A stretch of DNA of 64,000 nt from JAKACA01 sp963735115 (GTDB lineage: Bacteria > Actinomycetota > Acidimicrobiia > Acidimicrobiales > Bog-793), in NCBI GenBank assembly GCA_963735115.1, contig CAVTJR010000002.1:895465-959464 (forward strand), read 5' to 3'. The notes beneath the pieces were generated by a model. It searched no databases. It was not told the origin of the DNA and worked only from the letters and a program-made list of their open reading frames with translations. Position numbers and translations under genes: made by a program. Positions 8,113-16,708 of this stretch are shown here, piece after piece. Numbering within the stretch: the first letter of the stretch is position 1; each line of letters starts with the position of its first letter.

Positions 8113-9181
8113 TTAGGGAACGGTGATGGTCTTGATCAACAGCTCTCCGTGCGACGCCACGAGCACAAAGGTCTCGTCGGCCGACGAGAGCGTCACAGAC
8201 TCGACGGAGGTGCCGGCGATGTTCTCGCTCACGTTGGTGTCGAGACTGTTCGACCACACCGAGGTCGGCATCGCCAGCCTGGGCACGGCGGAGATCCCTC
8301 CACCAGCTGGAGTTGTGCTGGGCGACCGCCTTTTCCGCGCCGATATAGGACTCGAGGGCGAGGGCCTCGAGGTCGAGGCTCGCCGGCCCCTGCACCCAGC
8401 TCGATGCTGGGGATCCCGTGACGTGCAGGTACCCGACGAGGACTCCGCTGTTGGCGAGGCGAAGACCCTGGGCGACCAGGCCCGGCGGAGCGGGCACCTT
8501 GAGCCGCGGCCTGACGTCGTGCAGGGGGCCGGGTGTCGTCGTCGCCTTGTCCTTCGAGACGAGGGTCGTGAGCAAGACGAAACGCTCGGGCGTGTAGAAG
8601 AGCGCATCGGTCGGGTAGCACGTGATGAGTGCGAGGCCGCGGGCGCTCGGCGGTGGGTCGATGAGCGCTCCCGGGCTCAGGATCTCGTCGCCGATGACTT
8701 TGAAGGTCAGCTCGGAGCAGTGGTCGATCCAGATGACGCTCGTGCCGGCCTTCAGCTTCGCGATCTGGGAGAAGTAGCTCACGTCATGGGACTCGAGGAC
8801 GCTCTCGCCGATGCCCCCGGGCCACGGCGAGACCGGGTCGTGCCCGGCGGCGACGGCCAGCACGCCGTCCGAGAGGCCCTGCAGCACGGGCGCCGTCAGC
8901 GTGAGCGCCGGGATCTCCACGAGACCCGCAGCCGTCTGAGCCTTGGCCGACTGCGGGGGGTTGATGCAGTCGGCCGCCGGTTGCGTGGGAAGCCCTCGAG
9001 GCGGTGTGCCATAACGGTTGACGAGGCTGCCGCCGACGCTCGACGACCGGTGATCCCACCACACCGGATAGGCGACGGCAAGCCCTGCCCCGAGCAGCAT
9101 GAGGCCGCCGAGCACCATCAACAGGCTCGTCCAGAGCCGGCGCGGCGCCCGCCGGTCTGCGACGACACCGCCCGTTGCCAT
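8113..9181 (-). CDS. Sortase (class E-like), apparent single-base frameshift near the 3' end
   Basis: The N-terminus has a basic stretch and a transmembrane anchor (about residues 17-40). The sortase fold follows, with His132 (ESHDVSYF), Cys188 (LALITCYP) and Arg200 (PERFVLL) as the likely catalytic triad. The His context differs from the usual GHR motif. The sortase domain is complete in one frame, but that frame then runs as Arg-rich nonsense into the next gene. The other frame gives a plausible 60-residue C-terminus (PRLAMPTSVWSNSL... to LLIKTITVP) ending 9 bp before the FrhB-like start. Removing one base from the CCC run at 8296-8298 joins them. No substrate with an obvious LPXTG-type signal was found nearby. 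Confidence 0.75.
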
Positions 9182-9306
9182 GGATCCAGTCTGCCGCGTG
9201 CAGGCCGCGTGGGCGCGCGCACGCAGCTAGAGGCACGAAGCGGCGACGGCGTCCAAGGGGTCTGCCACGAGTCGACCAGTAGGATGCTTTCCGAAAGCGG
9301 CGTCGT

Positions 9307-10350
9307 GTGACGAGGAGAGTGCCCGATTTGGGGAGGCCAGCGACAGCGATCCCGTCAGCGTTCGCACAGCTCGGCCGACGCCGGGCGATAGCCGGCCTCG
9401 CTCTCCTCCTCCTGCTGCTCGCATCCCTTGCGGGCGCCCTGGCCGACACGACCGGCGGCACGGCATCCCTGCGAGGCGGGGCGGCATCGGTCGCCCTCTC
9501 CGTCGCCGGCACCCTGGTCGGGCTGTTGGTCGTCGTCTTCGCCGCCGCCATCGTCTACGCGATGGCTGCCAAGCGCGTGGGTCCGGCGGACTCCGAAGCC
9601 CCCGTGCGCAGCCCGTTCTGGAGGGGCGTCACGATCGCCCTCCTCATGCCGATCGTCATCGGGATCATCGTCCTGTTGCGTCGCCACCGCCCTCACAGGC
9701 AGGCAGCCAGCATCGCCCCCTCCTCCTTGCACCTGCCCACGACGGGATCGGCCCACTCAGCTATCCACTTCGTTCCCGCCGCCTCCGGCGCCACGATCGG
9801 CTTCGTGGCGCTCGTCGTAGCGCTCGTGATCCTCTCGAGTTGGCTGCACGCTCGACGCCGCGGACGGCACTGGGACCTGCTCGAGATACTGCGCAACCCG
9901 AAGGAGCCGACACACATCATCGGCCCCCGTTCACCCCTGGCTCAGTCCCTCGCCACGGTCTGCGTCCCCGATCCGGAGGAGGAGACGGATCCTCGAAGAG
10001 CCGTTGTGGCGGCCTACGTCGCCATGACGCACGCGGCCGCCGACGCCGGCGCCGAGCGGCGGGGGGCCGAGACGCCATCGGAGTTCCTGCAGCGTCTCCT
10101 CGCCGCCCTCGGGGCCTCCCAAGATGCCGCCCGCCGCCTGACCTTCCTGTTCGAGACGGCTCGCTACAGCAGCAAACCCTTCGGAGAAACCCTCCGCGCC
10201 GACGCCATCGGCGCCCTCCGACAGGTTCAAGACGAGCTCGCCAGCTCCGCATCGGCCGGATCCGGACTGGCTGCCGCCGGCCTTGCCGGCTCGACGGCGA
10301 CCCGACCAAGGTCGGCCGGGGCCGGCGGCTGGATCGTGGCGCCGCCGTGA
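9307..10350 (+). CDS. DUF4129-domain membrane protein
   Basis: A 347-residue membrane protein with about four predicted transmembrane segments in the first 180 residues (27-48, 60-85, 98-112, 145-165) and a cytoplasmic C-terminal DUF4129 domain. The latter is recognised by RRAVVAAYVAMTHAA, AETPSEFLQRLL and LTFLFETARYSSKPFGE (about 225-300). DUF4129 is often fused to transglutaminase-like proteins in MoxR/DUF58 operons, and its role is undefined. The start is GTG 9307. It is the first of five genes joined by GTGA or TTGA overlaps, and is divergent from the sortase gene across 125 bp. The last 50 residues are Gly/Ala/Ser-rich. Confidence 0.8.
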   Translation: MTRRVPDLGRPATAIPSAFAQLGRRRAIAGLALLLLLLASLAGALADTTGGTASLRGGAASVALSVAGTLVGLLVVVFAAAIVYAMAAKRVGPADSEAPVRSPFWRGVTIALLMPIVIGIIVLLRRHRPHRQAASIAPSSLHLPTTGSAHSAIHFVPAASGATIGFVALVVALVILSSWLHARRRGRHWDLLEILRNPKEPTHIIGPRSPLAQSLATVCVPDPEEETDPRRAVVAAYVAMTHAAADAGAERRGAETPSEFLQRLLAALGASQDAARRLTFLFETARYSSKPFGETLRADAIGALRQVQDELASSASAGSGLAAAGLAGSTATRPRSAGAGGWIVAPP

Positions 10351-10892
10351 GGTGGACGAGCCGCCGAGTCGGGCGCACCACCAACCGAGTCATGACCCTC
10401 GCCATCCTCGCCTCCGGAGGTCTCGCCCTCGCCCTCGGGCTCGGGCTCCCCGACCGAGGTGCAGCCGAGCGGGCCTTCGCGGCGCTCATCGGCTTGCTCG
10501 GCTGTGTGCTGGCCATGCAATGGCTGCGTTCGAGCGCTGAGGGAGCCGCACCGCAGGGCCGCTTCGCCGTCACCGTCGATAGGCCCGAAGACGTCCGCCA
10601 GCAAGCTCCGGCCGTGGAATCGGCCAAGAATCTCGAGCGCGCACTCCGTCTCGGCGCCTCGACGATCGGCTCCTACAACCTGCTGGTGCGACCTCGGCTG
10701 CAAGCGCTGGCGGCCGAGAAACTCGAGCGCACGGGCTGCAGCCTGTCCGACCGGCCGGCGGCGGAGGCGTTGCTGGGAGACGAGCTGCCGCTCGTCGATC
10801 CTGCGGCGCCGCCACCCGCCGACAGCAACGGTCCTGGCATCTCGCTGCATCGCATCGGTCAGCTCGTCGGGCAGCTGGAGCGGATGCCTTGA
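10347..10892 (+). CDS. Small membrane protein of the MoxR-DUF58 operon
   Basis: A 181-residue protein starting at GTG 10347, overlapping the DUF4129 stop as GTGA. Two hydrophobic segments (about 17-33 and 38-53) are followed by a cytoplasmic region. Its pattern, YNLLVRPRLQALAAEKL then RPAAEALLGDELPLVDP, recurs in proteins at this position in other actinobacterial MoxR operons (recalled, not searched). Function is unknown. The start is fixed by the 4-bp overlap; the frame is open further 5' but that would run through the DUF4129 gene. Its stop overlaps the TTG start of the MoxR gene. Confidence 0.75.
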   Translation: MRWTSRRVGRTTNRVMTLAILASGGLALALGLGLPDRGAAERAFAALIGLLGCVLAMQWLRSSAEGAAPQGRFAVTVDRPEDVRQQAPAVESAKNLERALRLGASTIGSYNLLVRPRLQALAAEKLERTGCSLSDRPAAEALLGDELPLVDPAAPPPADSNGPGISLHRIGQLVGQLERMP

Positions 10893-11953
10893 GCACGCCG
10901 CCCGAGCCCCGGCCGCTCTCGATCGCCGAGGTGGGCGAGCTCGCGAGCGCCATCCTCGACGAGGTCGACCGTGCCATCGTCGGCAAACGCGACGCCGTCG
11001 GGCTCGTCCTGCTCGGCATCCTGGCGGGCGGCCACATCCTCCTCGAGGACGTCCCAGGCGTTGCGAAGACGCTCGCCGCCCGTTCCCTCTGCCAGGCAAC
11101 GGGCATGAGCTACTCGCGTATCCAGTTCACACCCGACCTCATGCCGGCGGACGTGACAGGGTCCTCGTTCTATGACGCCCGCCGGGCGGAGCTGGAATTC
11201 CGCCCTGGCCCGCTCTTCGCCAACCTCGTCCTCGGCGACGAGATCAACCGGGCGCCGCCGAAGACGCAGGCCGCCCTCCTCGAGGCGATGCAGGAGCATC
11301 AGGTCACGGCCGACGGATCCACTCACCTGCTGCCCGAGCCGTTCGCCGTCATCGCCACGCAGAACCCCATCGAGTACGAGGGCACCTACCCGCTGCCGGA
11401 GGCGCAGCTCGACCGGTTCCTGCTGCGGGTCAGCGTCGGCTATCCCGACCGCGCAGGCGAGCAGGAGCTCGTGCAGCGACGGGCGGTGCGCGGCCGTGAG
11501 GACGCCGGCCTGCACGCCGTCACGGATGCTGCTGGGATACTTGCGATGCGAGCAGCCGTCGAGCGCGTCGAGATCGCCGAGCCCGTGGCGAGCTACCTCG
11601 TCGACCTCGTGCGAGCCACTCGAGAGATGGCCGGCGTGCAGGTAGGCGCCAGCCCTCGCGCCTCAGTGGCCTTGTTGCAGGCCTCGAGGGCACGGGCGGC
11701 TCTCTCCGGTCGCGACTACGTGCTGCCGGACGACGTCAAGTCCGTTGCCGAGCCCTGCCTCGCTCACAGGTTGTCGCTCCTGCCCGAGATGTGGCTCCGC
11801 GGCGTGCAGTCGGGCGAGCTCGTTCGGCGCTGCCTTGCGACCGTGCCCGTGCCGGTCGCCGTCGAGCCGGAGAGCGACGATGCGGCGGCAGCATCGCAGG
11901 GCGTATCGAGCGCGCCTGACGACCTCGGAGCCGGGATCGTCTCCCCGGCGTGA
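10889..11953 (+). CDS. MoxR-family AAA+ ATPase
   Basis: A 354-residue MoxR ATPase, a chaperone-like AAA+ protein thought to help assemble or activate partner proteins with von Willebrand-type or DUF58 domains. The Walker A region is LLEDVPGVAKTLAARSL, with the family's GVAKT in place of GxGKT. Walker B is LVLGDEINRAPPKTQAALLEAM, sensor 1 is VIATQNPIEYEGTYPLPEAQLDRF, and the C-terminal lid carries GASPRASVAL. The start is TTG 10889, overlapping the preceding stop as TTGA. The neighbouring DUF58 gene starts inside this gene's stop codon, indicating coupled translation. The last 35 residues are an Ala/Ser/Asp-rich tail. Confidence 0.93.
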   Translation: MSTPPEPRPLSIAEVGELASAILDEVDRAIVGKRDAVGLVLLGILAGGHILLEDVPGVAKTLAARSLCQATGMSYSRIQFTPDLMPADVTGSSFYDARRAELEFRPGPLFANLVLGDEINRAPPKTQAALLEAMQEHQVTADGSTHLLPEPFAVIATQNPIEYEGTYPLPEAQLDRFLLRVSVGYPDRAGEQELVQRRAVRGREDAGLHAVTDAAGILAMRAAVERVEIAEPVASYLVDLVRATREMAGVQVGASPRASVALLQASRARAALSGRDYVLPDDVKSVAEPCLAHRLSLLPEMWLRGVQSGELVRRCLATVPVPVAVEPESDDAAAASQGVSSAPDDLGAGIVSPA

Positions 11954-13293
11954 TGACGACCGGCCGCGGCACCGAGGAGGCGGGCAGGCCACCGACCGCA
12001 CGGGCGCCCGTACCACTTACCTGGCACGTCGGGGTAAAGGTGGTGACCGAAGGCGTCGTGGCCGCCCTCGCCCTGCTCACTGCCGCCGTGACGGGCGACG
12101 TGGTACTCGTTGCCTTGGCCACTCCGCTCGCAATCGCGGCCGTGCTCGGCCTTACGCGGGCACGTCCCGCCTCGCCGGAGATCGAGCTCAAGGTGACCCC
12201 GCTCGTGAGCGGCCCGGTCGAGCCGATCGAGGTGAGCCTGGCGGTGCGGTCCGCGACGACGTCGGTCTGCCACCTCGCCCTCGTCCTCCCGAACGGGCTG
12301 CGGAGCGAGGGCCCCTCGAGCTGGACCGTCCTGCTGCGGCCGGACAGGCCCGAGGTGCTCACCTGCTCGCTCCGGGCGGTGAGGGCGGGGCGTTTCTCTC
12401 TCGGCAACGTGCTCGTGCGAGTCAGCGACAGCGCCTCGGCCATCGTCGGGCGAGGGTCAGGTAGTGACGTCGTCATGATCGAGTCCCGGCCGGCCCCGCT
12501 TGCGGTGCGGACCCTCGTCCGGCCGGAACGGGTGCGCGCCACGAGCGGGGATCGGGTGGCCCGACTGGCAGGCGACGGGATCGAATTCGCCGAGGTCCGG
12601 GAAGAGGCGGTAGGCGCCCTCGAGCGCCGGATCAACTGGCGGGCGACCGCCCGGCACGGTACCACCTGCATCAACGTGCACCACCCGGAGCGCAGCACCG
12701 ACGTCGTGCTTCTCGTCGACACCTTCACCGAGGCCCTGCTGCCCGCTGTCGTCGCCGTTGCCGTCAGCCTCGCCGATACCTACCTCCGGCACCACGACCG
12801 CCTCGGCCTCGTGGCGTTCGGCGGGATTCTCGACTGGGTCGAGCCGGGCACCGGCCCCTCGCAGCTGGAACGTATCCGTCGTTCGCTGCTCTCGTCCGAG
12901 GCGTACTTCTCATACGCCTGGAAGACGGCCGACGTGATCCCCCGCCGACTGTTCCCGGCCGGGTGCCTCGTGCTGGCCGTGTCGCCCCTCGGGGACCCGC
13001 GATTTACCTCGACCCTCGCCTCGCTGCGCTCGAGAGGAATCGACCTTGCGATCATCGAAGTCGAGCCACCGTGGCCCGAGGGGGAGTTCGAAAGCCCGGC
13101 CGGGTCGCTCGCCCGCCGCATCGTCTCGATGGAGCGCATGCAGACCCGTCGAAGGTTCTCGCGTTTGAGTGTTCCCGTGAGCACGCTCGAGGGTCCCGAC
13201 GGCATCGCCGGCGGGCTGGCGGAGATCGCAGCCTTCCGTCGTTCCGTGCGGGGCCGTACGGGCGCCGTAATTGGCTCAGGTGGGCGGCGGTGA
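11950..13293 (+). CDS. DUF58-domain protein
   Basis: A 447-residue protein with two hydrophobic segments near residues 30-65, a beta-rich region, and a DUF58 domain around residues 195-300. The DUF58 signature is DGIEFAEVREEAVGALERRINWRATARHG, equivalent to the usual G.EF..lReY..GD..R.I.W..sAR. A von Willebrand-like fold follows (VVLLVDTF, then VAFGGILDWVEPGTG), but DTF replaces the usual DxSxS metal site, so metal binding may be altered. The start is GTG 11950, overlapping the moxR-type gene by GTGA. DUF58 proteins are the usual partners of MoxR ATPases, and together with DUF4129 this is a membrane-associated module of unknown output. Confidence 0.88.
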   Translation: MMTTGRGTEEAGRPPTARAPVPLTWHVGVKVVTEGVVAALALLTAAVTGDVVLVALATPLAIAAVLGLTRARPASPEIELKVTPLVSGPVEPIEVSLAVRSATTSVCHLALVLPNGLRSEGPSSWTVLLRPDRPEVLTCSLRAVRAGRFSLGNVLVRVSDSASAIVGRGSGSDVVMIESRPAPLAVRTLVRPERVRATSGDRVARLAGDGIEFAEVREEAVGALERRINWRATARHGTTCINVHHPERSTDVVLLVDTFTEALLPAVVAVAVSLADTYLRHHDRLGLVAFGGILDWVEPGTGPSQLERIRRSLLSSEAYFSYAWKTADVIPRRLFPAGCLVLAVSPLGDPRFTSTLASLRSRGIDLAIIEVEPPWPEGEFESPAGSLARRIVSMERMQTRRRFSRLSVPVSTLEGPDGIAGGLAEIAAFRRSVRGRTGAVIGSGGRR

Positions 13294-13904
13294 TGGCGGG
13301 CGGCGGCCTGCGATGGCGTCTGCCCCGAATGCGCGTTCCGATCACGCCCCGCCTGCGGCCGGCGTTGGCGGCTGCGCCCTTCGCCGTCTCTCTCGCCCTC
13401 ATGTGCGATCTCGCCCTGGCCGCCGCCTCGATCGGCTTTGCCCAAAAGGCGATGGCGATCGCAGTAGTGCCGATCGCAATGGCGTCGGTCATCACCTTCG
13501 TCGTCGCCATCGCCGTGAGAAGCGAGCGGGCGTTTCTCGCCTCCGTCCTGACCCTCGCCGGCGCCTGCGCCGTCGCCGATCTGCCTGTCCACCGGAACGG
13601 GGCAGCCGTTTTCGCCTCGGTGGCCGGTGCCGCCGTGCTCGTCTTCGTGGAGGCCGGCGGCGCAGCCCTCGAACCGAGGGGCGCTGGGACCCGCGTCGGC
13701 CGGCCGGCGACCACGCAGGCTGTCTGGGTGGGACTCGTGGCGGTGGGCGGAGCCTCGGCCGGCTGGCTGCTGCTGTCGCTCCAGCCCGAGGTCTCCGATC
13801 TCGGGCTCGCTGCCCTCGGCATCGGCGTGCTGGCGGCCGTTTGCCTGATCGCCCTGGCGGCCATGCTGGCTGCCGCCGCTATCGCAGATCGCAAGCACAC
13901 CTGA
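13290..13904 (+). CDS. Integral membrane protein closing the MoxR-DUF58 operon
   Basis: A 204-residue hydrophobic protein starting at GTG 13290, whose first bases overlap the DUF58 stop (GTGA). Six hydrophobic stretches are visible (approximately 27-48, 53-72, 78-95, 102-120, 142-162, 170-195), so it is almost certainly an integral membrane protein. No conserved family motif is recognised. Tight coupling to the upstream genes suggests that it is a membrane component of the MoxR/DUF58/DUF4129 module, a position often occupied by transglutaminase-like membrane proteins, but no transglutaminase catalytic Cys-His-Asp region is present. Confidence 0.7.
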   Translation: MMAGGGLRWRLPRMRVPITPRLRPALAAAPFAVSLALMCDLALAAASIGFAQKAMAIAVVPIAMASVITFVVAIAVRSERAFLASVLTLAGACAVADLPVHRNGAAVFASVAGAAVLVFVEAGGAALEPRGAGTRVGRPATTQAVWVGLVAVGGASAGWLLLSLQPEVSDLGLAALGIGVLAAVCLIALAAMLAAAAIADRKHT

Positions 13905-13964
13905 GCCGGTCGGCGGTGCGGGCGACGGCCGTTAGAGCGACCATCGACGCCGCTGTCGCCACCC

Positions 13965-14429
13965 TCAGCCGGTGACGGCGGCGAGCACCTTCTCGGCGTG
14001 ACCGTCGGCACGGACGTGGTACCAGGCGCGCACGACGCGACCGTCGGGGCCGATGAGCACCGTGGAGCGGATGACCCCCACGCTCTTGCGCCCGTAGAGC
14101 ACCTTTTCCCCCCAGGCCCCGTAGCTCTCCATCACCTCGTGGGAGGGGTCGCTCAGCAGGCGTACCTGCAGCCCGTACTTCTCCCGGAAGCGCCGGTGCC
14201 TGTCGGCTCCGTCGGGCGAGATGCCGACGACGTCGACGCCGGCTTTCGAGAAGCCGTCGAACCGTTCCGTGAACTGGCAGGCCTCCTTCGTGCAGCCGGG
14301 AGTGTCGTCGGCGGGGTAGAAGTAGACGACCACGCCGCGCCCGGCGAAATCCGAGAGGCGGACGATGTCGCCGTTCTCGTCGGGAAGGGCGAAATCGGGC
14401 GCCTCGTCACCGGTCTCGAGGTGAGGCAT
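13965..14429 (-). CDS. bcp: Thioredoxin-dependent peroxiredoxin (BCP/PrxQ type)
   Basis: A 154-residue peroxiredoxin reducing hydrogen peroxide and organic hydroperoxides. The peroxidatic cysteine is C46 in DDTPGCTKEAC, with a resolving cysteine at C51, the five-residue spacing typical of alpha-type BCP/PrxQ enzymes. GDEAPDFALPDENG at the N-terminus and YGAWGEK, YGRKSVGVIRSTVLIGPDG towards the C-terminus are characteristic. ATG 14429 follows an AAGGAG; the frame is open upstream, but that extension is not peroxiredoxin-like. The gene is divergent from the DEAD-box helicase gene. Confidence 0.93.
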   Translation of the reverse strand: MPHLETGDEAPDFALPDENGDIVRLSDFAGRGVVVYFYPADDTPGCTKEACQFTERFDGFSKAGVDVVGISPDGADRHRRFREKYGLQVRLLSDPSHEVMESYGAWGEKVLYGRKSVGVIRSTVLIGPDGRVVRAWYHVRADGHAEKVLAAVTG

Positions 14430-14535
14430 GCGGCTGCTCCTTTGTCGGTGGCTCGGCTGGCTCCGCTTCGACCTAGCGGCACAGGTCCGACCGTTGCAGA
14501 CCCACGTGCCAGTAGGCTCTGCCGTGAGAATAGTC

Positions 14536-15747
14536 ATGAGCTCTGCACCTACCACTTCGAGCTTGTCGACGACCTTCTCCTCTCTCGGAGTTTCGCCTGA
14601 ACTGGTGGCTGCTCTGTCTGAGCAGGGGATCGTGTCGCCGTTTCCAGTCCAGGAGCTGACGATCGCCGACGCTCTCGCCGGCCGAGACGTCTGCGGCAAG
14701 GCGAAGACCGGCTCGGGCAAGACGCTGGCGTTCGGACTTCCGCTGCTCATGCAGACGAAACGGGCCAAACCCGGTGCACCCGTCTCGCTCGTGCTCGTCC
14801 CCACCCGCGAGCTCGCCGTGCAGGTGGCCGAGGTGCTCGAGCCGCTCGCAAAGGCGGTCGACCTCCGAGTGGCCGTCGTCTACGGCGGCAGCGACCTCGA
14901 TCGCCAGATGAAACGCCTCGCCCGCGGCGTCGACGTCGTCGTCGCCACACCTGGGCGGCTGATCGACTTCGTGGACCGCGGCAGCGTGAGCCTCTCTGCT
15001 GTGACAACGCTCGTGGTGGACGAAGCCGACCGGATGGCGGACATGGGTTTCTTGCCGCAGGTCGAATGGCTCTTGCGCAAGATGCCGTCCGATCGCCAAA
15101 CGCTGCTGTTCTCCGCCACGCTCGACTCGGCCGTAGACCAGGTAGTGCGCCGCCACCTCCGGGACCCCGTCCTGCACGAGGTGAAAGAGCGGCAGTTGAC
15201 GGTGGCCGAGATGCAGCACCGTTTCCTGAAGGTGCACCAGCTCGACAAAGCCAAGGTGTGCGCCGCCATCGTCGGAGGCGCCGAGAAGACGCTCTGCTTT
15301 GTCCGCACCAAGCGTGGGGCCGATCGACTCGTCGCCGACCTGCGAGCCGAGGGCGTGCGCGCCGAGGCTATTCATGGAGACCTCCGGCAGTCGGCGCGCG
15401 AGCAGGCACTCGACCGCTTCACTGCCGGGAAGCTGCCGGCGCTCGTGGCCACCGACGTCGCAGCCCGCGGACTCGACATCGAGGGCGTCGACGTCGTCGT
15501 GCACTTCGACCCGCCCGAGGACCACAAGGGTTACCTGCACCGCTCCGGCCGCACGGCGCGGGCGGGCGAGGGAGGAGTTGCCGTCACGCTCGTGCTGTGG
15601 GACCAGGAGCTCGCCATCGAGCGGCTGCAGCGCCGGCTGGGTCTCGACGTGCCCTTGGTCGAGGTCTTCTCGAACGACGATCGGCTGAAGGACCTTGCCG
15701 CCTGGGAACCGGCAGGCGCCAAGCACGGTCGAGCCTCGGGCGCCTGA
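14536..15747 (+). CDS. DEAD-box ATP-dependent RNA helicase
   Basis: A 403-residue RNA helicase core with little extra sequence. Motifs in order: FSSLGVSPELVAALSEQG with the downstream Q (FPVQELT), AKTGSGKT (motif I), PTRELA (Ia), TPGRLID (Ib), VDEADRMADMGF (II, DEAD), SAT (III), and in the second domain FVRTKRGADRL, ATDVAARGLDIEGVD (V) and HRSGRTARAG (VI). The extended basic C-terminal RNA-binding tail of CsdA/RhlE-type enzymes is missing. ATG 14536 is preferred; GTG 14524 is an alternative four codons upstream. It likely acts in ribosome assembly or mRNA remodelling. Confidence 0.92.
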   Translation: MSSAPTTSSLSTTFSSLGVSPELVAALSEQGIVSPFPVQELTIADALAGRDVCGKAKTGSGKTLAFGLPLLMQTKRAKPGAPVSLVLVPTRELAVQVAEVLEPLAKAVDLRVAVVYGGSDLDRQMKRLARGVDVVVATPGRLIDFVDRGSVSLSAVTTLVVDEADRMADMGFLPQVEWLLRKMPSDRQTLLFSATLDSAVDQVVRRHLRDPVLHEVKERQLTVAEMQHRFLKVHQLDKAKVCAAIVGGAEKTLCFVRTKRGADRLVADLRAEGVRAEAIHGDLRQSAREQALDRFTAGKLPALVATDVAARGLDIEGVDVVVHFDPPEDHKGYLHRSGRTARAGEGGVAVTLVLWDQELAIERLQRRLGLDVPLVEVFSNDDRLKDLAAWEPAGAKHGRASGA

Positions 15748-15784
15748 GGCTCTCGCCCGGTGCCGCCCCGGGGACGCTCGTAGG

Positions 15785-16708
15785 GTGAAGCGGGCGGTTT
15801 CGCTCGTCCCATCCGCCACCGACATCGTCGTGGCGCTCGGAGCGAGCGATTCGCTCGTCGGGATCAGTGCCGACTGCGACCAGCCGGATTCCTCAAGGCC
15901 CCGACCCGTCGTCACCCGTACCCTCATCGACCCGGCGATGGCGAGCGGGGACCCCGCCGGCGTTGACGCCCTCGTGCACGAGCAGATTGCCGCAGGCGGA
16001 CTCTTGTACTCCCTCGACGTCGAGCAGGTGGTGGCGCTCTCGCCCGATGTGGTCTTTGCCCAAGACGAGTGCGCCGTGTGCGCTCTGCCGTCATCCGAGG
16101 TCATCGTCGCCCTGGCGGCACGCGGTGTCGACTGCGAGGTGACCTCCCTCGACCCGGTGGACCTTGACGGCGTTCTCGCCACGTTCTCGAGCGTGGGGCG
16201 CTCGCTCGGCCTCGATGCCACCGGTGAGGCGCTCGAGGCGTCCTGTCGGGCCCGCCTCCGTGCGCTCGCGCAGGCGCCAGACGGTCGCCCGAGGCCGCGG
16301 GTGGCGGTGCTCGACTGGGTCGATCCGCTCTACCTCGCCGGCAACTGGGTGCCGGACCTCGTGAGAGCTGCGGGAGGCCAGCCAGTGCTCTCGAGTGCTG
16401 GAGGCCGCTCTCGCGAGACCACCCTCGAGGAGCTCGCCGGCTCCGACCCGGATCTGATCGTCATCGCACCCTGCGGGCTCGATTTGGCGGCGGCGGTGGC
16501 GGCGGGGCGGAGGTTCCGCCAGCTGGCGATGGCCTGGTCCGGTTTGCGGAGCGCTCGCCTCGTCGCCTTCGACGGGAGGGTCTGGTTCTCGAGGCCAGGG
16601 CCTCAACTGGTCGTAGGTGCCGAGGCACTGGCAGCATGGCTGGCCGGCGTCACGCCAACGGGCAACGTTGGCACGAGCGCCATCCTGGAGGCAGACGATG
16701 ACGGCTGA
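15785..16708 (+). CDS. BtuF-like cobalamin-binding / helical-backbone substrate-binding protein
   Basis: A 307-residue protein of the helical-backbone metal/cobalamin receptor family. It starts directly with VKRAVSLVPSATDIVVALG, the family's first beta-strand, so it has no signal peptide or lipobox and is probably cytoplasmic, unlike classical BtuF. Further family segments are LVGISADCDQPD, DVVFAQDECAVC and SDPDLIVIAPCG. The several cysteines (for example in ECAVCALP and APCGLD) are unusual for a receptor and might bind metal or cofactor. The start is GTG 15785. The 3' end overlaps the metallo-hydrolase start by 11 bp, so the two are translationally coupled. Confidence 0.8.
   Translation: MKRAVSLVPSATDIVVALGASDSLVGISADCDQPDSSRPRPVVTRTLIDPAMASGDPAGVDALVHEQIAAGGLLYSLDVEQVVALSPDVVFAQDECAVCALPSSEVIVALAARGVDCEVTSLDPVDLDGVLATFSSVGRSLGLDATGEALEASCRARLRALAQAPDGRPRPRVAVLDWVDPLYLAGNWVPDLVRAAGGQPVLSSAGGRSRETTLEELAGSDPDLIVIAPCGLDLAAAVAAGRRFRQLAMAWSGLRSARLVAFDGRVWFSRPGPQLVVGAEALAAWLAGVTPTGNVGTSAILEADDDG

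Noticed and set aside
8285..8310. Programmed ribosomal frameshift in the sortase gene
   Set aside because: There is no slippery heptamer with a downstream structure. The indel sits at a short homopolymer, and similar shifts in unrelated genes point to sequence error or decay.
14473..16221. Long minus-strand open frame of 582 codons
   Set aside because: It is antisense to the DEAD-box helicase and BtuF-like genes and encodes acidic, His-rich sequence without domains, as expected for shadows in GC-rich DNA.
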